Assembly (NCBI GenBank): GCA_003550325.1
Contig: QKWP01000137.1
Location: 293,554-357,553 of the forward strand
Length of the DNA stretch: 64,000 bases
Origin: Gigaspora rosea
Lineage: Eukaryota > Glomeromycota > Glomeromycetes > Diversisporales > Gigasporaceae
Reading direction: 5' to 3'
The translations under genes and the position numbers were made by a program. The notes beneath the pieces were generated by a model. The model made no database searches, had not been told where the DNA came from, and saw only the letters and a list, made by a program, of their open reading frames with translations. Positions 10,301 to 20,976 of the stretch are shown here, piece after piece. Each line of letters begins with the position of its first letter. The first letter of the stretch is position 1.

Positions 10301-12505
10301 TATGTGATTGCTTCAGCGTAGCATCAATTTAGTTAAAACTTTGAACAAAGATATCCTAGCAACCACTTAATAGAATCTGATAAAAATTTTCTCACTTTAA
10401 TTCTAATAATCAGTAGAATTGAAATAAAAAAAATTCCATTGAAATCTATTAGGTGGTTGCTGAGATATCTTCATTCTAAGTTCAAAATTTGGCACAGCAT
10501 TGTTTGTTTAAAACTTTGAGTGAAAATCACCAACCACATAATAGAATTCAATGAATTTTTTTTCTATTTTAATTCTACTGATTCATAGAATTAAAATAAA
10601 AAAAATTTTTATTGAATTCTATTAGGTGGTTACTGAGATATCTTCGTTCAAAGTTCAAAATAATTTCAGCGCAGCTTCTATTTAGTTAGACTTTTGAAAC
10701 TTTGAACGAAGTTATCTTAGCGACCACTTAATAGAATCTGATAAAAATTTTTCACTTTAATTCTAATAACCAGTAAGATTGAAATAAAAAAATTCATTTA
10801 ATTCTATTAGGTGGTTGCTAAGATATCTTCGCCAAAGTTTTAAACATCCAACTAAATCGATGCTGCGCCAAATTTTTTTTGAATTTTGAACGAAGATATC
10901 TCAGCAACCACATAATTGAATTAAATGAATTTTTTTTATTTAATTCTACTAATTTATAGAATTAAAATAAAATATTTTATCGAATTTTTTTCGGTGGTTG
11001 CTGAGATATCTTCGTTCAAAGTTCAAAATAATTTTGGCGCAGCTTCTATTCAGTCAGACGTTTGAAATTTTGAACATAGATATCTCAGCACCACCTAATA
11101 GAATTAAAGGAATTTTTTTTATTTCAATTTTACTGGTTATTAGAATTAAAATGAAAAATTTTTATCGAATTCTATTAAGTGGTTGCTGAGATATCTTCGT
11201 TCAAAGTTCAAAATTTGGCGCAGCATCAGTTTCATTAGTTTAGTTGGATGTTTAAAACTTTGAGCGAAGATCACCAACTACATAATAGAATTCAATAAAT
11301 TTTTTTTATTTTAATTCTACTGATCCATAGAATTAAAATAAAAAAAATTTATCGAGTTATATTAGGTGGTTACTGAGATATCTTCATTCAAAGTTCAAAA
11401 TAATTTCGGCGCAGCTTCTATTCAGTTAGACTTTTGAAACTTTGAATGAAGTAATCTCAGCGACCACTTAATAGAATCTGATAATAATTTTTCACTCTAA
11501 TTCTAATAACCAGTAAGATTGAAATAAAAAAAATTCATTTAATTCTATTAGATGGTTGCTGAGATATCTTCGTTAGTTCAAAAAAATTTGACGCAGCTTC
11601 TATTCAGTCAGATGTTTGAAATTTTGAATGAAGATATCTTAGCAACCATCTAATAGAATTAAATGAATTTTTTTTTATTTCAATCTTACTGATTATTAGA
11701 ATTAAAATGAAAAATTTTTATCAGATTCTATTAAGTGGTCGCTGAGATAACTTCGTTCAAAGTTTCAAAAGTCTAACTGAATAGAAGCTGCGCCAAAATT
11801 ATTTTGAACTTTGAACGAAGTTATCTCAGCGACCACATAATAGAATTTAATGAAATTTTTTATATTAATTCTACTGATTCATAAATTAAAATAAAAAAAA
11901 AATTATCAAATTCTATTAGGTGGTTGCTGAGATATCGTTCAAAGTTCAAAAAAATTTAGCGCAGCATCGATTTAGTTGAACGTTTAAAACTTTGAAGATA
12001 TCTCAGCAACCACATAATAGAATTCAATAACATTTTTTTATTTTAATTCTACTGATTCATAGAATTAAAATTTAAAAAAAAATTATCGAATTCTATTAGG
12101 TGGTTGCTGAGATATCTTCAAAGTTCAAAATAATTTTTGCACAGCTTCTATTCAGTTAGACGTTTGAAACTTTGAACGAAGTTATCTCAGCAAGCTCCTA
12201 ATAGAATCCGATGAAAATTTTCTGATATTAATTCTAATAATCAGTAGAATTGGAATAAAAAAAATTACATTGAAATCTATTAGGTGGTTGCTGAAATATC
12301 CGTTCAAAGTTCAAAAAAATTTGGCGCAGCATCAATTTAGTGGATGTTTAAAACTTTGAGCAAAGATATCTCAGCAACCACATAATAGAATTCAATAAAT
12401 TTTTTTTCATTATAATTCTACTGATTCATAGAATCAAAATAAAAAAATTTTTATTGAATTTTATTAGGTGGTTGCTGAGATATCTTCGTTCAAAGTTTGA
12501 AAAAA
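10301..12505. repeat. Satellite array of about 12 palindromic units, about 183 bp each
   Basis: The core GTGGTTGCTGAGATATCTTC recurs (with small changes) near 10452, 10624, 10810, 10992, 11178, 11364, 11550, 11735, 11918, 12098, 12283 and 12466, a spacing of 172-186 bases. Each unit is itself an inverted repeat. GAAGATATCTCAGCAACCAC and an A+T arm run toward a centre, TTCTACTGATTNATAGAAT, and mirror back out to GTGGTTGCTGAGATATCTTC. Between palindromes lies a linker with GCGCAGC and either TTCTATTCAGT or ATCAATTTAG. The linkers near 10851 and 11773 are reversed relative to the others. No coding frames here are credible. Confidence 0.9.
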
Positions 12506-12659
12506 AAATTCAAAATCAGATGATCTTCTCTGACCAATCACCACTTCTCAATGTTGGCCAATCACCGCCAGTATCACGTGATTCTACTCCGCTTTAGACG
12601 ACCCCAAGATAAGAAATAAATAACGATAAAATAACAATTCTAACTAAAAATAGAAAAAG

Positions 12660-12839
12660 TTGAGCATAACACTGGTATACCTCATACAGTCATACACGAA
12701 CAGTAGAAGTATGTTACACCAGCACAGCACACTGACATGTGAAATGATAACCTTTTAACGCCCAATCAAATGCAAGATTTTGCGAACTATCATTCTAGAT
12801 GGAAACACTCAGTCAATTTGCATGACTGCGTTCCTGGTA
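12660..12839 (-). repeat. Conserved terminal region shared by both Helitron-like elements
   Basis: CATACACGAA, ACACCAGCACAGCAC, ACATGTGAAA, CAATCAAATGCAAGAT, TTGCGAACT, CATTCTAGATGG and finally CGTTCCTGGTA occur in the same order at 29300-29464 in element 2. This is the minus-strand 5' end of the family, about 180 bp. The frame that runs from 12780 into the tyrosinase is a chance fusion across the boundary. Confidence 0.75.
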
Positions 12840-13480
12840 TTCGATGGTCCTGCAGTTCATATGGATTATGCAGATTTAGCTGGATTTGATCCAATATTCT
12901 ATTTTCATCATGCCAGCATAGATAGTCTTTTTTGCACTTTTGCAGGGAATGTTAGTATTATTCGTTATTTAAATAAGTATTTTTTTATAAATAACAAAAA
13001 GGTTAATTAATCTTTTATATATATGTGTGTATAGATTTCCTGATAGTTGGATGCAAAAATTTTGCATGCAACGGGACTTATACAGAAGAAATAAACACAG
13101 TATTACAGTATTAGATGAAAATAAGGATTTACGTGTAACACCATTTTGGAAATCAATAGATATTATTCTATATATAGAAAACTTAGTTATACATATTCTC
13201 AAGTAGAAATAAAGTCAAGTTCCCGAAAAATTACAAAAATGGAATGATTGTGAATTCAAATGCGAACATATAATGTTCTTAGTGAAGTTAATGTTACGAC
13301 AGGTCTGTTAAATTCCACTGCAAATTTTGATGTTAAAAAAGATATCAACATAATTCCTATTTATTAAATGGTCAGGGAGTTAGTCCGAAAGAGGCTGTAG
13401 CTAATAAGGTTGAAATTTTTTCATTCGAACACAACAAAGTTTATCAAAATTTCTTAATATCATGCATTTAAAAAATTTTG
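12840..13480 (+). pseudogene. Tyrosinase, copper B side and C-terminal part
   Basis: This is the second half of the gene at 4736-5656. It begins FDGPAVHMDYADLAGFDP and continues IFYFHHASIDSLF (about 12889-12935), the copper B signature DPxFxxHHxxxD. An intron runs about 12951-13034 (GT...TAG). It is followed by FPDSWMQKF, LDENKDLRVTPFW and, in a shifted frame, LSYTYSQVE (about 13180-13206), the counterpart of the conserved YTYPE motif. NVLSEVN and SPKEAVANKVEIFSFEHNKVYQNF fit the usual weak C-terminal region. Frameshifts near 13160-13180 and stops further down show decay. If 5657-12839 is removed, the two halves join in frame as HII-FDGPAVHM, comparable to the family's IH..LGG.GHM. Confidence 0.75.
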
Positions 13481-14899
13481 AATTTATCAATTAACTTTAA
13501 TTATTTATTGAACAGATACATATCTGATATTAATTTTATTCAATAGCTATTAATCTCATTTCATTTATAAGTCACTTTTTTATATTGTATAATTGCAGAA
13601 TCACAATGATTAAATTGCTTATGTAATTTTTACTGTACAGTGCTGCATAGTGAAGTGATTCTGGGCTGATCGTCTAACATGATCATTGATTCGGATCATA
13701 TTGGAATATTTTTCAAAAATAATAGAATCTACACTTGAATAACGCCCCGATACTATTTAAATGATATATTTTTCTAAGGGATATTGTATGCAGCACTGTA
13801 CGGTAGATGAATATTTTTATTTAAATATTAAAACATAAAAATTTAAATATTAGAATAGAAGGAGGTATGCCTCTATAGCATGTAGAAATTACGTAATTAA
13901 TGTTAGTATCATTACTTTTTTAAAATAAAGATTAATTCTGTAACTTTAAAACATAAAATAGGATTAAAACCATTCGAAAGTTTTTTTTCTAATTCATTTT
14001 GCATAAGAAAAAATTATGTCAGGTTTGTGGCGTAAATTTCTTGAACTACAAATTACATTTCAAGATCAGGTGTAATATAATGAACGTTTATCAAAATTCA
14101 CTTATTTCTCAAAACGTAAAAAAACCACCTTTAGTGCTAACCTTGAGTGATTTTATTATATAGCTACTTTAACCTCTGACCTTGTTATGACCTACAAACT
14201 TTAACATTAATGAACTTTAGAAAATTTTGCTTACGCAACAAACTTTGCTCAAAATTTTTAAGTACGTTTGAAATTTGTTTAATTTTCTTGTATTACGGGT
14301 GGGTAACCACATTGGATGTGAGGTCGAATATATTGACTGCTGGTAATGAATTTCTTTATTTATTTAGGGTTTAAGATTTTTTTTAGATTCTTTTGCATGT
14401 TGGCACTATTCTAAATATAAGGCTTTTACAACGATTTTATATTTGTAAAACGTCAGGTTCCTAAAAGTACATAAATAAGTTATCCGTGCATCATTACGAT
14501 TAACAGCATGCACGCCACCCAGTACACAACTTATTGATAATTTAAGAAATACTGTGTTTTAATTTGTTTCAAAAGAATTAGGGATAGTTTGACGGCTGGT
14601 GAAATTGCGAATATAACAATTAAAAATTACTCTTAACTCGTAAAGAACAACTATAGAACGATTAAAAACGTGTTACTATTAAAATTTTAAAATTACTACC
14701 AAGCTTTTTTAAAATTTTTCAATATAGATAATCCTTTTGTATTTAATTATCTTTCTAAGTTGAATTTTAAATGCTTTTATCTCGTTGTTGAAATCCGACA
14801 TAGCTCAAAATAAGGAGTTATAACGAACATAAGGGATAGAAATTAGTCATTAATTTTATATCAAATTTAAGATAGTTCGTCCAACACTTAACGCAATTC
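13481..14899. other. Gene-free interval between tyrosinase and SPRY-TPR genes
   Basis: A+T-rich with no coherent frame. It holds one MITE (13633-13803) and would contain the divergent or shared upstream region of the SPRY-TPR gene starting at 14900. No promoter motif could be assigned with confidence. Confidence 0.5.
13633..13803. mobile_element. 171-bp TA-flanked MITE
   Basis: Ends CTGTACAGTGCTGCATA and TATGCAGCACTGTACGG are inverted repeats with one mismatch, with TA on both sides (13631-13632, 13804-13805). The terminal C-GTACAG resembles that of the MITE at 23478-23680. Tc1/mariner-type, non-coding. Confidence 0.8.
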
Positions 14900-15617
14900 A
14901 TGGATTTACCGACAGCTTGGAATCTCGATGATAAATCTACTCGCTTAAGCGTAGATTCGAGCGGACTTAGAGTGAATTGTAAAGGTAGGACTTGGTGAGA
15001 CTTAGTGATGGCAAATAAATTTCATACGCATGAAATTTTTATCTGCTTTATTATAGTTGTTAGACGAAACCTCGAGGTTTCGCGCTGACGAAAGTCGAAA
15101 CCTAGTTTCGACTTTCGTCAATTAAAATCTCAAATGACGAAACGTCGAAACTGTCAAAAGATGTCGAAACTGACGAAAGGTGTCGAAACTGACAAAAGGT
15201 GTCGAAACTGGCGAAAGATATCGAAACTGGCAAAAGGCAAAAGGTAAAGAAACTGACAAAACTACAAAGGTGACAAAACTAATAGAAGATGATAAAGCAG
15301 ATAAATGTTATTGAAGATAATGTGAATAAAAAATAAATTACAAAAATATAAATTTATAATAATTACTAAAATTTTATTATATAATAAAGTGTAAGTGAGG
15401 ACGCCTTGGCTTCTACATTTTATGTTCATAAAGGGCTATATATAATTTATGCTTAGATTAGTTTTAATAAGAAGCTTAATAAGCAACTTATCAATTAAGT
15501 AAATTAGACAAATAAGAAATTAATAATAAACAGATTATTTTACATATTTCAGTGTTTTGATTAAAAAATAATCATTGTCTATTGGCTAAATTGACTTGAA
15601 TAAAAGACAACTCAGAN

Positions 15618-15680
<63 letters not shown>

Positions 15681-17326
15681 GGGAGTATTAGTTTTTTTTT
15701 AGCGGGAGTACTAGGTTTTGTCAAGTTAGGTTTGGGGTTTCGACTTTCGTCAGAAGGATTTGAAGTTTCAGAAGAATTTGAGGTTTCACTTTCGGCAGAG
15801 GTTTCGTCATTTAGGGCTCAGGTTTCGACTTTCGTCATCAAGCAAAAAAGGTTTCGTCTAACAACTATATGCTTTATGCTAATACGTACAGTCTAGCTAG
15901 TTCAAATTATTAAAATTTTGTTCATAAGCATATACATTTGCCCTTCGTTAGTTAGACTATTTATATAGAATTACATGTAAAAGAGTTAATATTTCCGAAT
16001 TAATCCAATTTTTCTTTAAATAAATAGATTCTGTCAATTGGGTTGCAATACGGGCAAATCATCCAACTCCCCCCCGCAATGCAAGTTGTTTTATTTTGAA
16101 GTTGACATTATAGACGGTGGAAGTGGAAAATCTAGGTATGATGAAATATATTTTTAAATAATTAAAATAAAATTGTTTAACTGTTACCTAAAATTTTTCA
16201 TTCTTTTTATTCAAAAGATTCATCATGATTGGGTTTTGCGAAAAGTCGTTTAATTTAGATGGAAAACAGCTTGGTAAATAAAATTTTATTTGTTTTACTT
16301 TTTGCGTATTGAACATATATTTATTTATTCATGACTTTTCATAGGATTCGAAGATGGTTCCGGGGGTTATAGCGGATATAGTGGCAAATTTTATTGTTGC
16401 TCGAGAAATGATGGCAGTCCATATGGGCCGCCGTTTTCTACCGGTGATACCATTGGATGTTGTTTAAACTTTAAAAACAACACTGTATTCTATACTAAAA
16501 ATGGTATAAACCTAGGTAATTATCGAAATGATTTATATTTTTGCCGTTCTACATTATGCAACTCGCGGTAGTTTAATATTTTACAACATAAATTTTAAGG
16601 TATTGCATTCCGAAATTTAAAAGGGACTTTGTATCCTTGTGTTGAATTGTGTCGGCAAGGTCAAGCTATAGAAGTAAATTTTGGTAGTAGAAAATTTAAA
16701 TATGCAGGTAATACAGAATAGTTATAAGTATATTTTTATTTTGATTTATAATTTAATACATAAATTTCTTGTTGATAGCGACTACTAGTAATGATATGGG
16801 TGATGAATTATTAAAAAATAAGTTTATCGATGTATTTAATATGTGCATTAATACAACAAATATACATACACTTGAAGATTTAGAAAATTCACTGAAAAAA
16901 AACAAGATAATGCTCTTAAATTTCGAGGAAATTTTAATTTTATCATGGGAAGCTATAAAGATGCAATTATTGATCTAACAAAATTGCTTGATATTGAACC
17001 AAACAGCAAATTTGCACTAAGATATTGAGCAGAAGCCTATTATTTAATGGAAAGTTATAAGGAAGCAATTATTAATTTGACAAAATTGCTTGATATGAAC
17101 CAAACAACAAATTTGCACTAAGTTATCGAGCAGAGGCCTATTATCTAATGGAAAGATATAAGGAAGCAATTATTGATCTAACAAAATTAGTCAGTATTAA
17201 ATCCAGTGATGATGTAGATGAATTATTGAAAAAAATGGATCGAGCATTTAATAAGTGCAATGATGCGACAAATACGTATAACCTTGAAGATTTAGAAAAT
17301 TCACTGAAAATCAATCAAGATACTGC
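14900..17326 (+). pseudogene. SPRY-TPR repeat protein gene, plus-strand copy, cut off by the Polinton end
   Basis: Six exons can be drawn with good splice sites: 14900-14984, 16028-16135, 16218-16273, 16345-16515, 16600-16707 and 16779-17326. They read MDLPTAWNLDDKSTRLSVDS, then DSVNWVAIRANHPTPP, LFYFEVDIIDGG, MIGFCEKSFNLDGKQLG, FEDGSGGYSGYSGKFYCCS, STGDTIGCCLNF, VFYTKNGINLG, IAFRNLKGTLYP and AIEVNFGSRKFKYAG. This is a B30.2/SPRY domain, usually a protein-binding module. TPR-like repeats follow (DAIIDLTKLLDIEPNSKFAL, AEAYYLMERYKEAIIDLTKL). Decay: a C7 run at 16069-16075 puts exon 2 out of frame. Exon 6 has several frameshifts, and TGA replaces Arg in RYRAEAYY near 17026. The coding sequence ends at NQDTA, where the Polinton TIR begins. 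The ligand is unknown. Confidence 0.82.
15052..15869. mobile_element. 818-bp TIR element with GTCGAAACTGACGAAAG repeats, in SPRY-TPR intron 1
   Basis: TATAGTTGTTAGACGAAAC at 15052-15070 is the exact complement of 15851-15869 (the match extends about 2 bp inward), with TA-type ends. Just inside are imperfect tandem copies of TGTCGAAACTGACGAAAGG (15130-15260). At the other end lie the inverted forms GGTTTCGACTTTCGTCA. It contains a T run of about 60 bases with an ambiguous base (15617-15677). Without it the intron would be about 225 bases, closer to its neighbours. There is no coding capacity. The GACGAAA theme links it to 47412-48518. Confidence 0.75.
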
Positions 17327-18072
17327 AGTAGAATACAAATGAGTGTTCTGAGGCCAAAATTCCGTAAATGTATCCAGAATGATCTCCTACCTCCCTTACA
17401 GACCATTCTAGATATATGTAATTTTATAATGAATTCAAGCTCTAAATTATGCTAGAGCCAAATCCTGTTAACTTACTCTCCTTACACCTAAATTTGTTTT
17501 TCCAACATTAAGGAGTAAGTAGTCTTTGTTAATGCTCTGGCTATGTTTTTAAATCTAAATAAGATAACAAAAAAATTATGCTATTTCGCTAGCCCTTGAA
17601 ATGAGCAGAGAGCACCGAGGACCGAAGTGTCCGAGTGTGCTTCTCTGTGAGCCCATTCAAGCCTAAAATGCATACTATTTTCTATGTTATACTAGAATTA
17701 ATTCAAAAAGTGATTCATTACTATCTAGCAAAGGACAAAAAATGCTAAATCTCACCTCGCAGAGGTGAGATTTAGCTATTGGGGGTGAGACTTATCTGAT
17801 CAAAGGTGAGATTTACTATTAGGGGTAAGACTTATCTGATCAGAGGTGAGATTTATCTAATTAGAGGTGAGACTTATCCAATCCGGGGGAGACTTATCTA
17901 AGGTGAGACTTATTATACATATCTTAAAGTCTTATTGCTATGTCTCACCTATTAGCAATCTCACTTTTTTTTCGCAAGCTCGAAAAAAGAAATCTAGTAA
18001 TCAATAAAGGGGTTTACTTATTTTGTGCCTTCGAGTAATTTATCATGAGAAGGTGGGATCTAGCTTCTGAGC
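17327..18072 (+). repeat. Polinton left terminal inverted repeat
   Basis: This is the complement of 45685-46428, starting AGTAG[A/G]ATA and running through GTGTTCTGAGGCC-type sequence to AAGGTGGGATCTAGCTTCTG. The inner third holds short tandem copies of GAGGTGAGACTTATCTGATC (about 17750-17915). Confidence 0.88.
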
Positions 18073-18335
18073 TTTATCATGCAATTTATTATAATATTGC
18101 ATGATATAATAGGCAATTCACACTGGCCACAAGCTATAGCTGTAGGTTTGCTACAATCAGTACAAGGATATCATTTTTTACTTTTCCAATGATGCTGGCA
18201 CCCTCTGGATGAATACAAGCTTTACCACAAACCTTACCAGAGTTATGAAGATAATTACAAAGGTAGTTAGCTTTCATTTTCCTATACAAATAAAAAATAT
18301 TAATTAAATATTTTTATATTTTATATAAAAATAAT

Positions 18336-18631
18336 GAGCACAAAATCAATCAACTGAAGCCAAGTTCACATACAAAGAAGTCGAGCAAGCTTTAATTAAT
18401 GTAATCAAAGCAGGCCTCTATTATAGAAAGCCAAAAAACGACAAGTTCATGCAATTCTATAAAGAAAAAATTAGAAAATTACATCAGGCAGAAAACCCAG
18501 AAGAATATGTATTGAATTTAGCCATAACCATGTTCCCTAATAAAGACAAATTTAATAGCTTTAGCAGTAACAATGAATCAAATAATGCTGAAAGTTACAA
18601 GGCCTACTCCAATTCTCACGCTTATTGCTGA
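18336..18631 (+). pseudogene. Small unrecognised Polinton frame
   Basis: A lysine-rich frame with AKFTYKEVEQALINVIKAG, then FYKEKIRKLHQAENPEEYVL, lies just inside the left TIR. Codon texture looks protein-like (an amphipathic helix pattern), but I do not recognise the family. It may be an accessory Polinton gene or a remnant. Confidence 0.4.
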
Positions 18632-20466
18632 TTTTATTTGTTTATCTTCAGCATTCCATTTTAGCAGCTATATTTTTGTCAATTTAAACCAAAAACTTAG
18701 AAATGAAGTAAGCAATAGATATGAAGTTGTTTTTTTTATAAAAATTTATGGCTTGTATTTTTTGACACTCATAGCAAAGCAAAAATAAAATTACGAAAAA
18801 TTTACCTGGATTTCAAATTGACAATTCAAAAATCTCGATTAAAGGAGGTTTTTATAAAGCTTACTAGATTACATTTATACTAAAAATATCTTGCTTTTTA
18901 GTCAATTTTGCAAGCAATGCATTGGCAGACTATCTCTACTTGGATAAATTGGGGGTCTTCTTGTTAAAATTAGGATAAATTATTAATTGTAAATATTTTG
19001 TACAATAGAAAGGTTTAGTTATTATGCCTCTTTTGATGTTAAACGCCCAAATTAGGACTATCTATCTTTATAATGTTTAGTCAATGTTTCGATAAGATCA
19101 TTACTTTGTGAGCATTTATTAGAAACATGATATGCATGAACACCTCTTAGATAAAAGAGATTTGCATAAAAATATTTCTAATATAGAACAAGCTTAATTT
19201 TTGAAGTATAAGAGGGATTTGCTATGACGAGCAAACTCTCTTGCTAATTATCAACAATCTCCTATTTAAACCATAATAAACCATCTAATCAGACTGTATT
19301 TGAAATAAGTTAATAACAGTAATTAATAAAAAGAGGCTTAATTGGGACATGGCTAAGGTTTTATATAGAGCTTTACTAAATAAGAGATCAATAAATAAAT
19401 ATTAATGTATTAATTATTAATAAGTTGCAGCTCTAAGAGGTGGTTTATCTTCTTTTTTCTTTATTTTTGTACCTTGTGCAGCACAATCTTTTTTTAAAGT
19501 TAATTTGTCAGCTATCTTGGTAAAATTGACAAGATTAAACTTATTATTTCAATAGTACTAAAAATAGCTGTATTAAATTTGCAAAGAAACACTATTAAAA
19601 ATTTAAGAGTTTTTACTATAAATATCTTTATTCGACACTCCTTTCAATAAAATGTTATCTAATAGTTCAGATGATCTTAGCCAACTATTATAATTCCTTT
19701 CATGTTCAAGCATAATAAGAAAAGATATGGTTATGATGCCCACTTTTTGCAATATTTATATAATTATAAGTTAAGTTAATTATGCTAATAACGTACTGTT
19801 ATTTGACGATAAAACATCAAATGAATATATGTTATCACTGACTAAACCTTTTAGTGCTATGCAACTAAAAGAAATTGCTGTCAAATTTATTACAGAAACA
19901 AATTTGTCTATTTAAGTATAAGATTAGTCCTCACCTTTTCATTTAACAAACTATTTCTTCAAACACTATTGGCTTAATCATCATTTGATTTGTTGCTTGG
20001 TACCACTTGTTGCCTTATTGAATTTTCTGAAAAAGATTGTTATATTTGTAAATTTCGTAGTCAGAACAGTACTCTTTAACACGTCTTTTTTTATTATTGA
20101 TCCAATACTCTCTAATTTTTTTAATTTATTGCAAATTAGAGCATAGAATATTAGGATTAAATGTAGTTCATTTTTTTATAATAAAATAACTCTTTAATTT
20201 CGTGGCTGGTAAAATTAGATACTAGTTTAAATGGTTAGCGATTAATAAAGGGAGAATTTTTAGGAGTCATCTTTAAAGAATTAGTGTACTATTTTGTTTT
20301 TTTGTAACTTAAATAAGTTTTGCAACAATATAAATTATTGTGTTGGTAGAGAGTATTATTTTTATTAATTATTAAAATAAACAAACTTAAAATTATATTT
20401 GCATTAATTTTTTATAAGCAAATCCAAAGATGTCTAAAATGTTAATTGATTTAACTATGTATGTTA
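18632..20466. other. Polinton interior without a recognisable gene
   Basis: A+T-rich; only short, low-quality frames were seen. Probably decayed element sequence. Confidence 0.4.
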
Positions 20467-20976
20467 TTAAAACTTAATATAAAATTCCTTCTTGTAATCA
20501 TATACATATCTATATTTAGCAAGTCTCGCAAAAATAATTTTACTGTTTTCATTGTACATTTGTTGATCGCCAAAATATCTTATTAATATACTGCCTAAGT
20601 CTTTTATTAATTTTTTTGTATCTTTATCATTAGAAAAAGAGTAGTAACTCTTATTTTCTTCTTCTAGATAAAACTCATTTTTTTCTAAAATTTTATAGGG
20701 ATAAACAAAGTTTGCTATTACTTTCATTTCACAATTGAATCGATCTTTTTTTTCTGAATTAGTAAAGTATGGATGGTTTTTTTGCATCATTGTTCTTAAA
20801 ATATTATGGCAGTATTTTGAATCAGAGACAGCACTAAAGATATTGTTTTCATTGCATTTGTCTTTAACAAATAACTCCTCGAGAATTTTCTTGTATGCTT
20901 CTTTATTTTTAAGAATAATTTTTTGCAAAAAGGTTATTTCCTGGCAAGCATGTTCAGTTGCTTTAAGCAGAGGCAT
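20467..20976 (-). CDS. Unrecognised Polinton protein, 169 aa
   Basis: The frame begins MPLLKATEHACQEITFLQ, is Lys/Glu/Tyr-rich, and has predicted mainly helical character with no membrane segment. It contains SKYCHNILRTMMQKNHPYF and ends YDYKKEFYIKF. I cannot assign a family. Its location between the left TIR and the other minus-strand frames suggests an accessory gene of the Polinton. The length and amino-acid texture favour real coding, but this is an inference. Confidence 0.45.
   Translation of the reverse strand: MPLLKATEHACQEITFLQKIILKNKEAYKKILEELFVKDKCNENNIFSAVSDSKYCHNILRTMMQKNHPYFTNSEKKDRFNCEMKVIANFVYPYKILEKNEFYLEEENKSYYSFSNDKDTKKLIKDLGSILIRYFGDQQMYNENSKIIFARLAKYRYVYDYKKEFYIKF

Larger units (their letters stand above)
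5657..12839 (-). mobile_element. Helitron-like element 1 (7183 bp), inserted in the tyrosinase gene
   Basis: Read on the minus strand, the element ends ...GCGCGAC-TGC-GTCGCGC-AGCTACC-CTAA and is followed by T. That is a perfect 7-bp-stem hairpin whose base lies 11 nt from a CTRR-type terminus, the classical Helitron 3' end. The minus-strand 5' end is TACCAGGAACG, preceded by A; canonical Helitrons begin TC, so this is a variant or a related family. There are no long TIRs and no target duplication. The element sits exactly between A5656 and T12840, and removing it restores the tyrosinase frame. The same two ends and the same A|T placement recur at 27025-29464. No Rep/helicase gene is inside, so it is non-autonomous. 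Its cargo includes a broken MULE copy, tandem repeats and a palindromic satellite. Confidence 0.72.

Noticed and set aside
10998-11189. 63-codon frame in the satellite
   Set aside because: Chance frame over a tandem palindromic repeat; not shared in frame by neighbouring units.
12780-13010. Open frame of 76 codons that appears to start a tyrosinase-like protein at 12780
   Set aside because: Its first 20 codons lie in the Helitron-like end (shared with 29300-29464) and only the rest is tyrosinase; it is a chance fusion across the insertion boundary.
17750-17915. CRISPR-like array of short direct repeats in the Polinton TIR
   Set aside because: Repeats are directly adjacent and degenerate, with no unique spacers; mirrored in the other TIR, and the genome is fungal.
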